Of a DNA stretch of 33,225 nucleotides, positions 7,982 to 16,501 are shown piece by piece (the first letter of the stretch is position 1; the number at the start of each line of letters is the position of its first letter). Both the position numbers and the translations under genes were made by a program. The notes under the pieces were generated by a model that worked only from the letters and a program-made list of their open reading frames with translations, had not been told where the DNA came from and made no database searches. The stretch comes from Lentisphaeria bacterium (GTDB lineage: Bacteria; Verrucomicrobiota; Lentisphaeria; Victivallales; JAADHT01), in contig WFSE01000177.1 of NCBI GenBank assembly GCA_015486135.1, forward strand, positions 1-33,225, written 5' to 3'.

Positions 7982-8010
7982 TTGACTCCGGGTAAACAGG
8001 CTTTTACATT
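7982..8010 (+). promoter_or_regulatory. Candidate sigma-70 promoter for the zinc-ribbon/purB operon
   Basis: TTGACT, 17 nt, TACATT (5/6 and 4/6 matches to the consensus) lies 48 bp upstream of the zinc-ribbon gene and would start transcription near 8017. It is the best promoter-like pair on this strand in the gap. Confidence 0.5.
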
Positions 8011-8058
8011 TGAGCTGGGAGCGTGGTTCGTGTGAAACGCCTTTTGGAGGACAATGCC

Positions 8059-8448
8059 ATGCGTCAAGGCGACGACATACATTGCGGGAATTGCGGACGC
8101 GACACCTTCGTGGTGAGCAAGTCTGTCATGGACGGCTGGACTAAGAAAGGGGAGGTTTTCGCCTGTTCGGCGTGCGGTGCTGAAATCGCGCCGGTCCCGT
8201 TTGGCGGGAGTGATGTCGGTGGTGCTGGGGGCGCGTCTCCAAAGGCGACCGAGCGAGCCGCCAGTTTTTTGGGAGTGGGTATCGAAGACGGGAAGAGATT
8301 GGAAGCGTTGGACGAGGAAAGTCGTTTTTGTCGCGATTGCGCCCACTTTATATCGCACCCTTTTCTGTCGCGGTGTTCTCTCCATGGCAAGGATGTGAAC
8401 CCGATGGACGACTGCGGGGATTTCAGGGGGAAATCCGGCGGGGGGTGA
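8059..8448 (+). CDS. Small protein with two cysteine-rich (zinc-ribbon-like) modules
   Basis: I do not recognise a named family. The N-terminal module has CGNC (about residue 9) and CSAC (about 36), spaced as in a zinc ribbon. After a Gly/Ala-rich linker a second module has CRDCAHF, then SRCSLHG and DDCGDF, a CxxC-C-C arrangement with a conserved-looking His; this resembles short CxxC/DCxxF proteins of unknown role. No signal peptide is seen, so it is presumably cytoplasmic. The ATG at 8059 follows GGAGG by 8 nt; the frame is open upstream to a GTG at 8023 without a binding site. purB starts 41 bp downstream, so the two are probably cotranscribed. Confidence 0.8.
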   Translation: MRQGDDIHCGNCGRDTFVVSKSVMDGWTKKGEVFACSACGAEIAPVPFGGSDVGGAGGASPKATERAASFLGVGIEDGKRLEALDEESRFCRDCAHFISHPFLSRCSLHGKDVNPMDDCGDFRGKSGGG

Positions 8449-8489
8449 TTCCACCGTCGATTGGAAGCAATTTTACTAGGAGAATTTCG

Positions 8490-9935
8490 ATGCCGGACGA
8501 CATGAAAACTTACAGGAACCCTTTAGTGGACCGCTACGCTGGACGACGTATGCTCGAGATATGGTCTCCGTCCACCAAACATCGGACTTGGCGTCGATTG
8601 TGGTTGGCTCTCGCCAAGGCCGAGAAAAAATTGGGTCTGCCGATAACCGACGCCCAGATCAAGGGGCTGGAGGCGCATCTCGATGATCTGGACTTCGCCA
8701 GGGCGGCCGAGATTGAACGAGAGACGCGCCACGACGTGATGAGCCATGTCCGGCTTCTGGCGGAGGCGTGCCCCGAGGCGGCCCCGATAATCCACCTGGG
8801 GGCGACGAGTTGTTTCGTCACGGACAACACGGAGTTGATACAGATACGCCGTTCGCTCGAGGAGGTTCGGGACGGACTGGTGGGGGTTGTCTCTCTTTTC
8901 GCCGATTTCGCGGAGAGGCACAAGGACCTTCCGACATTGGGTTTCACGCATTATCAGCCCGCCCAGCTGACAACGGTGGGGAAGCGGTTCTCGTTGTATC
9001 TGCAAGATTTCCTGATGGACTTGGAGGCGTTCGAGGAGCTTGCCGCGAGCCTTCCTGCCAGGAGTGTAAAGGGGACTACCGGGACGCAGGCCAGTTTCCT
9101 GGCGCTGTTCGACGGCGACCACTCCAAGGTGGTGGAGTTGGAAAGACTCGTGGCGGAGGACATGGGGTTTGAGAGAATCCTGGACGTTTGCGGGCAAACA
9201 TACACGAGGAAAATAGATTACAGGGTGCTGTCGCTCCTGTCCGGAGTCGCGCAGTCCGCGCATAAATTTGCCTGCGATATTCGGTTGCTTTCTAATCTGC
9301 GGGAGGTCGAGGAGCCGTTCGGTGGCAAGCAGATAGGTTCCAGCGCCATGGCGTACAAGCGTAATCCGATGCGTTGCGAGCGAGTGTGCGCTCTTGCGAG
9401 ACTGGTGATTTCCTTGCCGGCCAACTGTGCGAACACGCATGCGACGCAATGGTTCGAGCGGACGTTGGACGATTCGGCCAACCGGAGGATAGTTCTTCCC
9501 GAGGCGTTTTTAGCGGTGGATGCAATTTTGGCGCTTGTGGCGAATGTCATGTCCGGGTTGGTGGTATGGCCGAAAATGATTGCGGCCAGAGTCCGGAACG
9601 AGTTGCCTTTCATGGCTACGGAGAACATTCTTATGGCGGCAGTGAAGGCGGGTGGCGACCGACAGGAGTTGCATGAAGCTATCCGCGAGCACTCGATGGC
9701 GGCTGTGGTGGAGCTCAAGGAGGGACGCGTCAATGACTTGTTGGAGCGGCTGGGAAGCGATCCCAGGTTTGCTCCCGTGGCGGAGTCGTTCGACGAGATA
9801 ATGGATCCCAAGGCGTTCGTGGGCAGGGCTCCCGAGCAGGTCGTGGAGTTCATCTTGGGGAAGGTTAGGCCGTTGCTGATGAAATACGGCGAATCGGCGC
9901 GTCCCTCCGTTAGAGAAGATGATGTCAGAGTGTGA
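8490..9935 (+). CDS. purB: Adenylosuccinate lyase
   Basis: PurB cleaves SAICAR to AICAR and adenylosuccinate to AMP in purine synthesis. Fumarase/aspartase-superfamily motifs are in order: RHDVMSH (His at about 81), HLGATSCFVTDNTEL, TLGFTHYQPAQ (His about 154), KGTTGTQASF, and the flexible signature loop GSSAMAYKRNPM at about 283-294, which carries the catalytic Ser. At 481 aa with HDVMxH it resembles the longer, eukaryote-type branch of the family rather than the 430-aa Bacillus type. AGGAGA lies six bases before the ATG. The longer open frame upstream overlaps the zinc-ribbon gene and is not part of the protein. Confidence 0.95.
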   Translation: MPDDMKTYRNPLVDRYAGRRMLEIWSPSTKHRTWRRLWLALAKAEKKLGLPITDAQIKGLEAHLDDLDFARAAEIERETRHDVMSHVRLLAEACPEAAPIIHLGATSCFVTDNTELIQIRRSLEEVRDGLVGVVSLFADFAERHKDLPTLGFTHYQPAQLTTVGKRFSLYLQDFLMDLEAFEELAASLPARSVKGTTGTQASFLALFDGDHSKVVELERLVAEDMGFERILDVCGQTYTRKIDYRVLSLLSGVAQSAHKFACDIRLLSNLREVEEPFGGKQIGSSAMAYKRNPMRCERVCALARLVISLPANCANTHATQWFERTLDDSANRRIVLPEAFLAVDAILALVANVMSGLVVWPKMIAARVRNELPFMATENILMAAVKAGGDRQELHEAIREHSMAAVVELKEGRVNDLLERLGSDPRFAPVAESFDEIMDPKAFVGRAPEQVVEFILGKVRPLLMKYGESARPSVREDDVRV

Positions 9936-9966
9936 TATCTGACGATGGTGCCCAATGGAGGCTCCG

Positions 9967-10254
9967 ATGAAAACGGTGTTTTTTTATTGTTTGGTGGTTT
10001 GTTTCTTTCTCGTTGGTTGCTCTTCGCCGAAAGAGAGGGTGGTGAGGGATAGCCGTGGCGAGGGAAAACGCCGTGAATATCCTAGAGTGAGGTTTTTGGG
10101 TCCCCCAAACATGCGTGCTGCCGGGACCAGACTCGTGCCGCTTGGAGCGTTCGTAATACCCAACCGCGAGCTCAGGAGGAAATACGGTCCGTTGCCACGG
10201 GGGACCATCAGCGTCCCTAAGGAAGGGCGTTCCGGACGGGGAAACGGGCGATGA
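9967..10254 (+). CDS. Small lipoprotein of unknown function
   Basis: This 95-aa protein starts with a short positive N-terminus and a hydrophobic stretch ending in the lipobox LVGC, so it is probably lipidated at that Cys and anchored in a membrane facing the periplasm. The mature part is short, strongly basic and Pro/Gly/Arg-rich, with no domain I recognise. GGAGG is five bases before the ATG at 9967. The last codon and stop overlap the dxr start as ATGA, implying translational coupling, although nothing links its role to isoprenoid synthesis. Confidence 0.75.
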   Translation: MKTVFFYCLVVCFFLVGCSSPKERVVRDSRGEGKRREYPRVRFLGPPNMRAAGTRLVPLGAFVIPNRELRRKYGPLPRGTISVPKEGRSGRGNGR

Positions 10255-11426
10255 GCGAGGGGCGGAATATTGTAATTCTCGGTTCTACTGGGTCGGTTGG
10301 GGAAAACGCTGTTCTGGCGGCTAAAAGCCTTTCCGGTAAAATCAGTGTTGTTGGACTGGGGGTTGGTTCCAACCATGTGCGCGTGGTCGAGCAGGCCGGG
10401 GAGCTTGGGTGTGGCTTGGTGGCTATCGCAGATCCCGCGGCGGCGGAGGCGGCCAAGGAGCTTCTTCCCTCCAAATGCGAGATTCTAGCCGGCGAGGATG
10501 CCATGGTGGAACTCGCGACTAGGCCCGAGGTCGATCTTGTGTTGTGCGCTATCGTGGGGGCTCCATCCCTGCGCCCGGTGTTGGAATCGGTGAAAGCGGG
10601 AAAAACCTTGGCCCTTGCCAGCAAGGAGGCGCTGGTTATGGCTGGGAGCCTCGTTATGGCGGAGGCTGGAAAGCATGGGGTGGAAATTATTCCAATCGAT
10701 AGCGAGCATAGCGCCGTGGCGCAGTGCCTGCGGGGGCGGGGGGGGGACGCGGTGGCTAGGATCGTTCTTACCGCTAGCGGCGGCCCGTTCCTGGATTGGA
10801 CTAGCGAGGAGATGGAGCGCGCCACGGTGGACGACGCTCTCGCTCATCCTACTTGGAATATGGGAACGAAAATATCCATCGATTCGGCAACTTTGATGAA
10901 CAAGGCTCTGGAGATTATCGAGGCTAGCCATCTCTTTGGATTCCCGGCGGATAAAATAGACGTTCTTGTGCATAGGCAATCCGTGGTCCATTCCATGGTG
11001 GAGTTTAAAGATGGTACGATCCTAGCCCAAATGAGCGTGCCCGACATGAGGTTCCCGATCGTTAGGGCGCTTACATGGCCTGAAACACTACCAAACTCGT
11101 TGCCTACTATCGGATTGAAGGATATGGCTTCGTTGGCTTTCGAACTCCCGGACGAGACGAGGTTCCCTTCCTTGCGTTTTGCCAAAGAGGTACTCCGAGC
11201 GGGCGGAAGCGCGGGTACCGCGCTGAACGCCGCCAACGAAGTCGCGGTGGCCGGTTTTGTCTCTGGGCGCTTGCGATTTCACGATATATGGAAAATTGTA
11301 GAGGAAACTTTGAACGCGCGCGATTGGAGCTCTGGAGGGAAAAGCCTGGAATCCGTTTTAGCAGCTGATTCCGAGGCTAGAGCGTTGGCTGGAAAATTTC
11401 AGCTGGCTTGTTGTGAGGGACGATGA
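10251..11426 (+). CDS. dxr: 1-deoxy-D-xylulose 5-phosphate reductoisomerase
   Basis: Dxr (IspC) converts DXP to MEP with NADPH, the first committed step of the non-mevalonate isoprenoid pathway. The NADPH loop GSTGSVG is at 11-17; ALASKEALVMAG at about 121-132; the metal-binding IPIDSEHSA at about 148-155 (Asp150, Glu152); TASGGPF at about 174; and HPTWNMGTKISIDSATLMNKALEIIEA follows. The rest is full length at 391 aa. The start overlaps the lipoprotein stop. No other MEP pathway gene is present. Downstream, 206 bp of A+T-rich sequence separates it from the DUF11 genes. Confidence 0.96.
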   Translation: MSEGRNIVILGSTGSVGENAVLAAKSLSGKISVVGLGVGSNHVRVVEQAGELGCGLVAIADPAAAEAAKELLPSKCEILAGEDAMVELATRPEVDLVLCAIVGAPSLRPVLESVKAGKTLALASKEALVMAGSLVMAEAGKHGVEIIPIDSEHSAVAQCLRGRGGDAVARIVLTASGGPFLDWTSEEMERATVDDALAHPTWNMGTKISIDSATLMNKALEIIEASHLFGFPADKIDVLVHRQSVVHSMVEFKDGTILAQMSVPDMRFPIVRALTWPETLPNSLPTIGLKDMASLAFELPDETRFPSLRFAKEVLRAGGSAGTALNAANEVAVAGFVSGRLRFHDIWKIVEETLNARDWSSGGKSLESVLAADSEARALAGKFQLACCEGR

Positions 11427-11493
11427 CATTTCGTGGTGGCGACACCTCTGCGTACGCTTTTCAGCTTTTTTTTCGATTTTTTCTTGTTTTCGC

Positions 11494-11521
11494 TTCAAAA
11501 AGCGGTAGGGCGGGTTATAGT
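11494..11521 (+). promoter_or_regulatory. Candidate promoter of the DUF11 gene pair
   Basis: TATAGT at 11516-11521 matches the -10 consensus at 5/6, with a weak TTCAAA -35 box 16 nt upstream. Transcription would begin near 11528, where the dyad TCACTGTAGTGA (11528-11539) lies. A 12-bp palindrome ATCGATATCGAT follows at 11583-11594 in the leader. Either dyad could be an operator; nothing in the sequence decides this. Confidence 0.35.
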
Positions 11522-11632
11522 TGAAATTCACTGTAGTGATGTTTATGGTGACGGTGTGAATTGAGGGAATATGCCACTAGGCATCGATATCGATTAATCG
11601 TTTGTAAGTTGTCAACAAAAGGGGTTGCTAAA

Positions 11633-13201
11633 ATGGGACCTGATTCGAAAAAAACAGGGCTCCAGCGCTTGCTGATTGCGTCTGTAATGGCGCTGGCATT
11701 GGTGGGGTGCTGGACTCAAAACAAAAAGGGGAGCACGAATTCCACTAGCTCAATTAGTGGAGATTCCAATATGAGCTACGTATGGCGGGGATTTCCACAA
11801 CCCGTCGATTCTCCACAGGATGCCGAAATACTGGTGGAGAAAATGGTGCCGAAGTCGGTCCGCCCCCTGCAGACGTTTAAATTTCGCATAACGGTCCGGA
11901 ATAACGCTAAGTACGCGATAGACGACGTTGTCGTGACGGAAAAGCGTCCTGCCGGGTTCCGTTATGTGAAGGCGGTTCCCGCACCCGCATCCAGAGAGAC
12001 CGCTCTTGTTTGGAACTTGGGGAGGATGGGGCCGAGGGAGAAACGCGAGATCGTCGTCACTGGGAAACCGGCCAACGCCACGGTGGGGATTATTCGCTAC
12101 TCCGGAGAAACATCTCTTAAATTCAAAGTCGCTACCGATAGCGATTTCGCGTCCACCGTACACGTCATACAACCCAGTCTTAAGTTCATGGTGTCCGCGC
12201 CGGAAACGGCTCTCATAGGAATGCGGATTCCCATGAAGCTAACATTCAAGAACGTTGGAGAGGCACCAGTGGTTAATGCTAGGTTGGTCTACACTTTACC
12301 CAAAGGGCTGTTGACCTACGAGGGGAAAAGTCGGATAGAAAAGGGAATTGGCACCTTGGCTCCGAACGCCACGAGAGGGTTCACTATTGACCTGAAGGGT
12401 GTGGCAGTGAGCGAGAAGGGCCAGCCGTACGTCTTGGTTATGCGCGCCGTTGCGGACGAGGGTGTTTCTGCCGAGGCTAAGGCTAGCTTGAGCATAACCA
12501 AGCCAGTGCTGACGCTGAAAGGCAAAATCCCGGGAAAACAACATTTCGTGGGTAACGCTGGCGCGTATATCTTGACCGTGTCAAACACGGGAACCGCCCC
12601 CGCGGACGACCTTGTCGTTCGGCTGTCGCTTCCCGCCGGGGTGGCGCTCAAGTCTGCGGACGAGGGCGGACGCTCTATGGGGAAAAAGGTTGTTTGGAGG
12701 TTGCCTTCCCTTATCCCAGGGGCCTCTAAAAAGGTTATAGCCAAAGTTATATTTAAGGAAATAACAATGGCCCATGCGGAGGCGGAGGCGGAGGCGAAAG
12801 CGGCCGACAAGGTCTCCACTGCCATGAATGCGGATATCAAGGGTATCGCCGGGCTGTTGACAACGGTTGTGGACGAGGACCCCGTGCCAATCGGAGACAC
12901 CACTACATACACGATTATAGCGGATAATACCGGTTCTCTGGATTCCACGGATATAGTTATCAAGTGCAAGCTTCCCAAGCAGTTGCAGTTCGTCAGTTGC
13001 TCTGGAGCGACGAAGGGCAAGGAGTCCGGCGGTATGATCGTATTCGAGCCTTTGCCCGCGCTGAGCCCACATGAGAGAGCGAAATGGTTCGTTGTGGCCA
13101 AGGCTGTCGAAGCTGGAGACATCCGCTTCAAAACCACGGTTAGAAGCGCGCAATTGAATCGCGATGTCGATATTATTGAGTCAACCCACCTCTATAAATG
13201 A
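11633..13201 (+). CDS. Exported lipoprotein with four DUF11-type repeats (first of a tandem pair)
   Basis: The protein begins with a basic N-terminus and hydrophobic core ending in the lipobox LVGC (Cys26), so it is likely a lipoprotein. The mature 497 residues contain about four Ig-like beta repeats of the DUF11/TIGR01451 kind, starting near residues 75, 180, 290 and 405. Each runs through a signature such as VTVRNNAKYAIDDVVVTEKRPAGF or ILTVSNTGTAPADDLVVRLSLPAGV and ends with a WNLG or WRLP block and LxPGxxK. Such repeats occur in cell-surface proteins, including OmcB-like envelope proteins of the PVC group. AGGGG lies 8 bp before the ATG at 11633; the upstream TTG frame has no binding site. 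It is followed after 38 bp by a paralogue. Confidence 0.85.
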   Translation: MGPDSKKTGLQRLLIASVMALALVGCWTQNKKGSTNSTSSISGDSNMSYVWRGFPQPVDSPQDAEILVEKMVPKSVRPLQTFKFRITVRNNAKYAIDDVVVTEKRPAGFRYVKAVPAPASRETALVWNLGRMGPREKREIVVTGKPANATVGIIRYSGETSLKFKVATDSDFASTVHVIQPSLKFMVSAPETALIGMRIPMKLTFKNVGEAPVVNARLVYTLPKGLLTYEGKSRIEKGIGTLAPNATRGFTIDLKGVAVSEKGQPYVLVMRAVADEGVSAEAKASLSITKPVLTLKGKIPGKQHFVGNAGAYILTVSNTGTAPADDLVVRLSLPAGVALKSADEGGRSMGKKVVWRLPSLIPGASKKVIAKVIFKEITMAHAEAEAEAKAADKVSTAMNADIKGIAGLLTTVVDEDPVPIGDTTTYTIIADNTGSLDSTDIVIKCKLPKQLQFVSCSGATKGKESGGMIVFEPLPALSPHERAKWFVVAKAVEAGDIRFKTTVRSAQLNRDVDIIESTHLYK

Positions 13202-13239
13202 GGCCAAAAGTTAGAGTCCAACAACAGAGGAACAGACAA

Positions 13240-14712
13240 ATGACTATTTTGAGTAAGACAATCGGTGCCGCATTGGTGTCGGTATCGCTGGTCTCGCTGT
13301 GCATGGGCGGGGAGATGAGTTATTCTTGGAAAGGTTATCCTTCCACGGCTAAAACTCCTTCGGAAGCGAAACTGCTTATCGAGCGCAGAGTTCCTAAGAC
13401 CGTACGACCCAACAAGGAATACACATACGAGTTGAAAATAACCAACCGCGCCCATTACAGACTCGACGAGATAACCTTGGAGGAGAAATTACCTCCGGGA
13501 TTCGAGCTTGTACGAGTGCATCCGGTTACCACGAAGAGAGGCGGGAGGGAGCTCACTTGGGATATCGGGGTCATGGAGCCTGGCCAGAAATTGACGATTT
13601 CAATTACGGGAAAAGCTACTAAGCCTGGAAAAATCGTCCACAGGGGTAATGCCAACCTGATTTTTCATCTCGGACAGATGAACGCCATAATGGAGGTGGT
13701 TAATCCATCTTTGCAATTTACGATCGAGGCCAAGAAAAACGTTATTCTATCCGAGACGTTTCCAGTGTTGATGACCTTCAGAAACGACGGAACGGCAACT
13801 GTGCTGGATGCGAAGTTGACTCATACCCTCGATGGATTGATGGCTGGCGACACTAAGAAGCTTGTGGCTTTGATTCCTCCGTTGCATCCGGGAGACCGTA
13901 AGGTGTTCAGGGTTCCCCTCAAAGCGGTAAAAACTGGTAGGCTCGTTAACAATTTCATTGTTAAGGCTAATGATGGGGTCACGGCTTCGGCCAAATTGAT
14001 AACGATTGTGACTCAACCCAAATTGTCGCTTGTCGGTAGTGCTCCGGGTATGCGTTACAAGGGGAACAAGATACGCTACAATTTAAAAGTCACGAACACC
14101 GGCGATGGAGAGGCGCGCGATTTCAAGGCCACGTTGGATCTTTCTAACGGAGTCAAGTTCCTTTCGGCGACGGAGGGAGGCAAATGCGATGGTTCCACGG
14201 TAAAGTGGGATTTGGGTACACTCCCCCCGAAAGCGACCAAGGATTTCTCCGCTACCGTGGAGGCGGCTAAAATTATGAAAGTAGCTGCCACTGCCACGGT
14301 TAGTGCCTTTGCCGCGTCGCCGCAGTCTAAGTCGTTCCTGACGGATGTCCAAGGCATTCCAGCCTTGTTGCTTTGGGTCGACGACAAGACTGACCCGGTT
14401 GCTGTCGGTGAGAACGCTGTTTACACCATTAACGTCAAAAACCAGGGCTCGAAAGCGGCCACTGACGTCTCTGTTGAATGTCTCTTGGAAGGTTCGATGC
14501 GCTATGTTAAATCCATGCCAACTGGAAAACTTCAGGATAAAAAGGTCGTATTTAGCTTGCTTAGGTCTTTGCCTGTTGGCAAAACTGCGACTTGGACGGT
14601 GGTTGTCAAAGCCTTGCATGAAGGCGACGTGCGCTTTGGCGCTAACGTTAAATGCAAGCAGCTACCGGCCGTGGTTACGGAATACGAATCGACCAACTTC
14701 TATAAAGACTAG
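13240..14712 (+). CDS. Exported protein with four DUF11-type repeats (second of a tandem pair)
   Basis: This 490-aa protein is collinear with the preceding gene. Its start after the signal, MSYSWKGYPSTAKTPSEAKLL, matches MSYVWRGFPQPVDSPQDAEIL there, and both end in EST-x-x-YK. The four repeats recur in the same order, with ITNRAHYRLDEITLEEKLPPGF in the first and NVKNQGSKAATDVSVECLL in the last. The signal segment ends SLCMGGEMSY; the residue before Cys is Leu, a poor lipobox, so a signal peptidase I product is more likely. AGAGGAA precedes the ATG at 13240. No C-terminal sorting signal or membrane anchor is seen. The pair is presumably one transcript. Confidence 0.85.
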   Translation: MTILSKTIGAALVSVSLVSLCMGGEMSYSWKGYPSTAKTPSEAKLLIERRVPKTVRPNKEYTYELKITNRAHYRLDEITLEEKLPPGFELVRVHPVTTKRGGRELTWDIGVMEPGQKLTISITGKATKPGKIVHRGNANLIFHLGQMNAIMEVVNPSLQFTIEAKKNVILSETFPVLMTFRNDGTATVLDAKLTHTLDGLMAGDTKKLVALIPPLHPGDRKVFRVPLKAVKTGRLVNNFIVKANDGVTASAKLITIVTQPKLSLVGSAPGMRYKGNKIRYNLKVTNTGDGEARDFKATLDLSNGVKFLSATEGGKCDGSTVKWDLGTLPPKATKDFSATVEAAKIMKVAATATVSAFAASPQSKSFLTDVQGIPALLLWVDDKTDPVAVGENAVYTINVKNQGSKAATDVSVECLLEGSMRYVKSMPTGKLQDKKVVFSLLRSLPVGKTATWTVVVKALHEGDVRFGANVKCKQLPAVVTEYESTNFYKD

Positions 14713-14805
14713 AGATGGCTCATCCATTTTGGCGTGAAGTGTGACGCGATCGTTTGTTGTGCGATTAGGTTGCTTTTCCCGCATGGTGTTTTTGGGCTGA
14801 AGAAC

Positions 14806-14881
14806 TGGAGCCAATGACCGGATTCGAACCGGTGACCTATTCATTACGAGTGAATTGCTCTACCAACTGAGCTACATTGGC
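14806..14881 (-). tRNA. tRNA-Thr(CGT)
   Basis: The minus strand folds as a full cloverleaf. The 7-bp acceptor GCCAATG pairs with CATTGGC, the D-arm contains AGCTCAGTTGGTAGAGC, the anticodon stem ATTCA/TGAAT encloses the loop CTCGTAA with anticodon CGT (reads ACG), and the T-arm CCGGTTCGAATCCGG is standard. The discriminator base is T and CCA is encoded. Confidence 0.96.
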
Positions 14882-15023
14882 TCGTCGTCAGGCGGGCTTG
14901 GAAGCCTGCTTGAAGAGTGGAAATATTAACGGTTGGATGAGGAAATTCAACTGGATTTGTCTCTAAAGTTTTCACGAATGGTTGATTGGTACGCGAAAGA
15001 GCGAGGTGTGGATTTGCAAACAA

Positions 15024-15320
15024 GGGTTTGCTGAAAAAGTCGAACAGGTCCGGTGGCTTCGCCTTCGCTAAGGCTTCCGCCTGTGCGTAAAGCTATGGCG
15101 GGGAGTTCCAGTCCTTACGCAACGCTTGGAGTGAGCGAAGTTCGGAAGGAAGGGCCCCCATTAAGTCACACGAACGTGTGTAGCGGAATTGGCAAGTCCC
15201 TTAAATCGTTACTCATCTCCAAGAATTTTGGGAGGGTCACTCCTAAAACCTTGAAGATAGCATCGTTAAAATAGGATTAACCCAATGAAAATTAGGCGCT
15301 TGCCAATTATTCAGAAACCC
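15024..15320 (+). repeat. MITE-like interspersed repeat (297 bp)
   Basis: The stretch is bounded by imperfect terminal inverted repeats: it opens GGGTTTGCTGAAAAAGTCG and, read on the other strand, closes GGGTTTCTGAATAATTGGC. The last 70 bp (15245-15314) align at roughly 75-80% with 32527-32598. An internal CACACGAACGTGTG dyad followed by ATTGGCAAGTCC matches the region before the M24 peptidase at 28398-28432. It holds no gene; the 73-codon open frame inside is not protein-like. The right end overlaps the first codons of the next gene. The flanking 8-mers do not form a clear target duplication. Confidence 0.55.
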
Positions 15321-16337
15321 CCAGCAATGATGGCAAGGAGAGGGTGGGTGCGAGCTTTTTTGGTTCTCGTTTGCCTGTTTCCTCTTTTTCAAGCCTTTTC
15401 AGCTGGAAGCAAGACTTCGGATATCGAGAAGTTTGACAGCGAAAGGGCCATAGCTGTGGACGCCACGATAATAGCGCAAACTCGGTTGGCGAAGGATAAA
15501 AGAGATAAAATAGGCAATATACTCGCCAAGTTGGCCCATCATATTTATCCGGAATACGAGCCGCTCCTCTTGCTGAGGGGCAAACTCAAATACAACGTGC
15601 AGATAAAACCCCCGACTCAGCAGGGGGTGGGAGAGGCGGAGTTCGTCTATTGCCTGAAAAAACGACTGAAGACTTTGGAAAAGAACAATAATATCAGAGA
15701 CAGGCACTTGTGCGCTGTTTACGCCTCCATAATTCGGCTCTTCGAGCCGGATAATCCCAACGCTCTGATTATGCTGATGAAGTTCGAGGATGCCGGCGAG
15801 GAGGTGAGTCTTGATAAGTTGCTTTTGAAGAAATTCTCCACAATGCCATACTTCGAGTTGGATCCTAAGGATCCTAGGTACTCTATCGGAAATGTGGAGA
15901 AAACTATAAAGGTTCTCGCTAGCGAGCCTTGGACCGATTCCTGGATAAAGGTTAAAGCGGGAAAAGTCATACGGGTGGAGGCGAAACGCGTTTGGACTCT
16001 TGGTAAGGGGAGCGACTTCCCGTATACCGACGCTGATGGATTCGACAATGTGTCGATCATGACGATGTTGGACAAGGGAAATTCCGGTAAACATGATAGA
16101 AACTATAAATCTCGGTTTCGGTTGCCTAAATTTGTTATGAAAAGAGTCAAGGGTGCTCGAGATATGAAGCCGGGGAGTCTGTTGGCTAAAATTGGCGGCA
16201 AGATATATCCAGCTGGTAGGCATGTCGTTTTCAAGGCGGAAAACAGTGGCATATTGTATTTTGGCCCTTTTGAATGGAGCGATTATGGCGATAATGACGG
16301 ATACCTTTTGGTGACCATAAAGGTGTCCGACAAATAG
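15285..16337 (+). CDS. Secreted protein with a C-terminal PA-IL/LecA-like domain
   Basis: A positively charged start and the hydrophobic stretch VRAFLVLVCLFPLFQAFSA form a signal peptide, so the protein is exported. The middle (about residues 55-205) is alpha-helical and charged, with no domain I recognise. The last 130 residues look like the galactose-binding lectin PA-IL fold: DSWIKVKAGKVIRVEAKRVWTLG, an acidic DADGFDN turn, GSLLAKIGGKIYPAG, then GILYFGPFEWSDYGDNDGY, where the family places its calcium and sugar ligands. Two starts are possible: ATG 15285, inside the repeat end, preceded by AGGAT, and the ATG pair at 15324/15327 just outside it. The second still gives a full signal peptide and avoids the repeat-derived MKIRRLPIIQ, but has no visible binding site. 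Confidence 0.8.
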   Translation: MKIRRLPIIQKPPAMMARRGWVRAFLVLVCLFPLFQAFSAGSKTSDIEKFDSERAIAVDATIIAQTRLAKDKRDKIGNILAKLAHHIYPEYEPLLLLRGKLKYNVQIKPPTQQGVGEAEFVYCLKKRLKTLEKNNNIRDRHLCAVYASIIRLFEPDNPNALIMLMKFEDAGEEVSLDKLLLKKFSTMPYFELDPKDPRYSIGNVEKTIKVLASEPWTDSWIKVKAGKVIRVEAKRVWTLGKGSDFPYTDADGFDNVSIMTMLDKGNSGKHDRNYKSRFRLPKFVMKRVKGARDMKPGSLLAKIGGKIYPAGRHVVFKAENSGILYFGPFEWSDYGDNDGYLLVTIKVSDK

Positions 16338-16423
16338 GTGCCGCATGATTTATGCCCTAACTAAATGTTATTCTCTTCCTCCTTGAAAAATCGCCAGCAT
16401 GACACATTTTACTTCCCTGATAT

Positions 16424-16501
16424 CGGGATGTAGCGCAGTCTGGTTAGCGCGTTTGACTGGGGGTCAAAAGGTCGGAGGTTCGAATCCTCTCATCCCGACC
16501 A
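16424..16501 (+). tRNA. tRNA-Pro(GGG)
   Basis: A complete cloverleaf is formed: acceptor CGGGATG/CATCCCG, D-arm GCGCAGTCTGGTTAGCGC, anticodon stem TTTGA/TCAAA enclosing CTGGGGG (anticodon GGG, reads CCC), and T-arm GGAGGTTCGAATCCTCT. Discriminator A and encoded CCA follow, then a run of seven T that could end transcription. A weak promoter-like pair, TTGAAA (16383-16388) and TTTACT (16408-16413), lies just upstream. Confidence 0.96.

Noticed and set aside
7625-8035. Open frames on both strands in the rpsP to zinc-ribbon gap
   Set aside because: No start signals or recognisable sequence; they are chance frames over the leader hairpins and promoter.
8064-8454. Long minus-strand frames opposite the zinc-ribbon gene and others opposite purB, dxr, DUF11 and pepQ-like genes
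   Set aside because: They are antisense shadows of well-supported genes, with low-complexity or Arg/Pro/Ser-rich translations.
12770-12800. Short run of GCGGAGGCG repeats in the first DUF11 gene
   Set aside because: A short codon repeat (AEAEAEA) within a coding linker; not a tandem-repeat locus.
15053-15274. 73-codon open frame in the 15 kb repeat
   Set aside because: Lies wholly in the repeat, has no ribosome-binding site and no protein-like composition.
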